Shown here piece after piece: positions 62,141 to 64,000 of a DNA stretch of 64,000 bases. The notes beneath the pieces were generated by a model, which saw nothing but the letters and a program-made list of their open reading frames with translations, was not told the origin of the DNA and ran no database searches. Position 1 is the stretch's first letter, and every line of letters begins with the position of its first letter. The position numbers were made by a program, and so were the translations under genes. Source of the DNA: Methanomethylovorans hollandica DSM 15978 (GTDB taxonomy: Archaea > Halobacteriota > Methanosarcinia > Methanosarcinales > Methanosarcinaceae); assembly GCF_000328665.1 (NCBI RefSeq), contig NC_019977.1:806001-870000 (forward strand). Reading direction: 5' to 3'.

Positions 62141-62920
62141 TTATTGGCCACTGCATCCGGCCTTCAGTTCCCGGGCCAATTGTTCTAATCTTTCTTCCAC
62201 GTTGTTCTTAGAAGCGATTATATTCACGAAGGCCGATCCCACTATTACGGCATCGGCACCGGCTGCTATGACCTCTGCAGCCTGCTTGCCATCGGAGATG
62301 CCAAAGCCTACTGCTCTGGGAAGTTTTGTGCTCACTTTCTCCAGGATCTCTTTTGTGGACTTTGCCACATCAACACGGGTTCCTGTGACTCCCAGACGGG
62401 ATACTATATAAATGAATCCCGAACCTTTGCTGAATATCTTTTGCATCCTGTCCTTGTCCGTTACAGGGGTTACCATGAATATCATGTCAACGTCATATGT
62501 TTTACAGGCTTTGAGGATGTCATCGGCTTCCTCTATGGGCAGGTCAGGCACTATTATGCCGGTGATGCCTGATGCAGCACAGTCCTTCACGAATTTTTCC
62601 ACCCCTCTTCTGAAGATGAGGTTATAGTATGTCATACATACTAGTGGAATGTGTTCTTTAATAGATGCTGCAAGAGAGAAATACACATCTGTGTTCATAC
62701 CGGCTTCCAGGGCCCTGTCAGATGCTGCCTGTATAGTCGGTCCGTCTGCCACAGGGTCCGAGAAAGGCAAGCCCAGTTCCACTATGTCAGCTCCACCCTT
62801 TACAAGTGCATGCACATATTCTCTCGTGGCATCTGTACTTGGGTCACCTGCACATAAGTAAGCAATGAGGGCTTTCTCATTCTTTGCTTTCAGTTCCCGG
62901 AACTTATCTGCTATCCTCAT
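62141..62920 (-). CDS. trpA: Tryptophan synthase alpha subunit
   Basis: The 259-residue TIM barrel begins [27 protein letters not shown] and contains the catalytic glutamate in [26 protein letters not shown] (about 46-72), [12 protein letters not shown] and [28 protein letters not shown]. It releases indole from indole-glycerol phosphate. Its ATG overlaps the trpB stop (ATGA), indicating coupling with trpB. Confidence 0.96.
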   Translation of the reverse strand: MRIADKFRELKAKNEKALIAYLCAGDPSTDATREYVHALVKGGADIVELGLPFSDPVADGPTIQAASDRALEAGMNTDVYFSLAASIKEHIPLVCMTYYNLIFRRGVEKFVKDCAASGITGIIVPDLPIEEADDILKACKTYDVDMIFMVTPVTDKDRMQKIFSKGSGFIYIVSRLGVTGTRVDVAKSTKEILEKVSTKLPRAVGFGISDGKQAAEVIAAGADAVIVGSAFVNIIASKNNVEERLEQLARELKAGCSGQ

Positions 62921-64000
62921 AATTTCTCATCACCTGCAGTTGCTTTTACCTTTAATACAGTTTCAAGGTCTTTATCCCCTCTTCCTGAAAGGCTCACTAC
63001 CACCAGGTCCCCAAGTTCACCTGTGTCTGCCATTTTCTTTATGTATGCCAGTGCATGAGATGATTCCAGCGCCGGGATTATACCTTCAAGCCTGCAAAGT
63101 TCATGGAATGCATCCAGAGCTTCCTGATCATTCACACTGCCTGGCTGAATTCTGCCTGTCTCTGCCAGGTGCGCAAGTTCAGGTCCCACTCCTGAATAAT
63201 CCAGTCCGGCAGACACAGATGTAGATTCAAGGATCTGTCCGTACTTGTCCTGCAGGATAAGCGTTCTTGCACCCTGCAAGATCCCCTCCTCACCCGCTCC
63301 AAGGGAAGCAGAATGCATTGCAGTCTTCCCCTGCACCTGCATACCGCAACCTCCCGCCTCCACCGGTAAGAGCTTCACATCAGTATCTTCTACAAAGGGG
63401 TGGAATATACCCATGGCATTGCTTCCCCCACCTGCGCAGGCAACAATGGAGTCAGGAAGCCTTCCCTCTTTTTCCATGATCTGCTGTTTGACTTCCGTGC
63501 CAATCACACTCTGGAAGTCCCTCACGATCATAGGATAAGGATGCGGTCCCACTACAGAGCCTATAAGATAGTGTGTATTTTCCACATTGGTTACCCAATC
63601 TCTCAGAGCCTCATTTATCGCATCTTTCAGGGTCATTGATCCGGACCTCACAGGATGCACCTTTGTACCCATAAGTTCCATGCGATACACATTCATTCTC
63701 TGCCTTTCCACATCCTTGGCACCCATATATACAACAGTCTCAAATCCCATGTTAGCTCCGGCCATAGCGGTTGCAGTGCCATGCTGCCCGGCTCCCGTCT
63801 CAGCAATAAGTCTTTTCTTACCCATGTATTTTGCAAGCAATGCCTGTCCTATCGTATTGTTAAGTTTGTGAGCACCACCGTGTACCAGATCCTCACGTTT
63901 GAGATATATCTTTGTACCATATTTTTTACTTAGGTTCCTTGCATGGTACAGAGGTGTGCTTCGACCGGCGAACTCTGTGAGATAGTAGTTAAGCTCCCTG
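62917..64000 (-). CDS. trpB: Tryptophan synthase beta subunit (5' end outside window)
   Basis: Reading frame is open from the window edge: [26 protein letters not shown], the PLP lysine in [15 protein letters not shown], then [28 protein letters not shown] (phosphate loop) and [15 protein letters not shown] near the C-terminus. About 361 codons are present; about 30-45 N-terminal residues are missing. An internal TTG at 63840 is not the real start. TrpB joins indole and serine to make tryptophan with TrpA. Confidence 0.95.
   Translation of the reverse strand, partial: RELNYYLTEFAGRSTPLYHARNLSKKYGTKIYLKREDLVHGGAHKLNNTIGQALLAKYMGKKRLIAETGAGQHGTATAMAGANMGFETVVYMGAKDVERQRMNVYRMELMGTKVHPVRSGSMTLKDAINEALRDWVTNVENTHYLIGSVVGPHPYPMIVRDFQSVIGTEVKQQIMEKEGRLPDSIVACAGGGSNAMGIFHPFVEDTDVKLLPVEAGGCGMQVQGKTAMHSASLGAGEEGILQGARTLILQDKYGQILESTSVSAGLDYSGVGPELAHLAETGRIQPGSVNDQEALDAFHELCRLEGIIPALESSHALAYIKKMADTGELGDLVVVSLSGRGDKDLETVLKVKATAGDEKL

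Overview
The window is an archaeal chromosome segment, almost certainly from a methanogen of the Methanosarcinaceae (Methanomethylovorans or Methanolobus-like; the genus is inference). The main pointers are an archaeal A1AO ATP synthase operon in the order H-I-K-E-C-F-A-B-D-G, MCM helicase, archaeal GltX, RIO2, aIF6, eukaryote-like ribosomal proteins (S19e, L39e, L31e, L18a), the siroheme-dependent heme pathway (AhbA/B/D), and cytochrome c maturation proteins, which only cytochrome-containing methanogens carry. Genes sit in short operons with Shine-Dalgarno sites of the GGAGGTGAT type and AT-rich TATA-like promoters. No rRNA, tRNA, CRISPR array or intact insertion sequence was found.

Layout. 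0-3.2 kb: pyruvate carboxylase (end of pycB, pycA), biotin ligase and a small S-layer-like membrane-anchored protein. 3.2-8.1 kb (minus): two coiled-coil proteins, DUF424, MCM and a SpoU-type RNA methyltransferase. 8.3-9.6 kb: a lone Sfp-type phosphopantetheinyl transferase and a decayed GyrI-like gene. 9.7-15.3 kb: RIO2, a DUF460 nuclease-fold protein, a DUF2148 iron-sulfur protein, MobA with an overlapping unknown gene, and DUF1638. 15.5-19.5 kb: a broken TPR gene, a beta-CASP nuclease and topoisomerase IA. 19.9-22.2 kb: an LVIVD remnant, a flavoprotein/DUF169 pair and an ATPase remnant. 22.4-25.3 kb: GltX, an HTH protein and an FAH-family protein. 25.5-29 kb: envelope proteins, including a triple cupredoxin-like protein and a tail-anchored TPR protein.

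29-41 kb is the most coherent block. On the minus strand it holds pyrK-pyrD and then the tetrapyrrole genes hemC, hemL, hemB, hemA, a MET8/CysG-N homologue, ahbB, ahbA and ahbD. Divergently on the plus strand come a ccmD-like gene (42 codons), ccmE with the archaeal CX3Y heme motif, a polyprenyl diphosphate synthase and an unassigned radical SAM/SPASM enzyme. Together they suggest supply of heme and a prenyl chain (possibly methanophenazine) to a cytochrome-based respiratory chain. Immediately downstream (41.1-49.5 kb) lies the whole ATP synthase operon, which would use the resulting ion gradient.

49.5-57.4 kb: Bcp peroxiredoxin, a LysA-type decarboxylase, a truncated HAD phosphatase, an AhpD-like protein with a lost cysteine, small membrane proteins, a CPBP protease homologue and PurA. 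57.5-62.1 kb is the classic archaeal translation cluster: S19e, PDCD5, a PP-loop protein, L39e, L31e, aIF6, L18a, prefoldin alpha and FtsY. The window ends in trpA and a 5'-truncated trpB (minus strand).

Five separate gene remnants (9.2, 15.6, 19.9, 21.9 and 51.5 kb) show recent gene decay in the accessory gaps between conserved operons.
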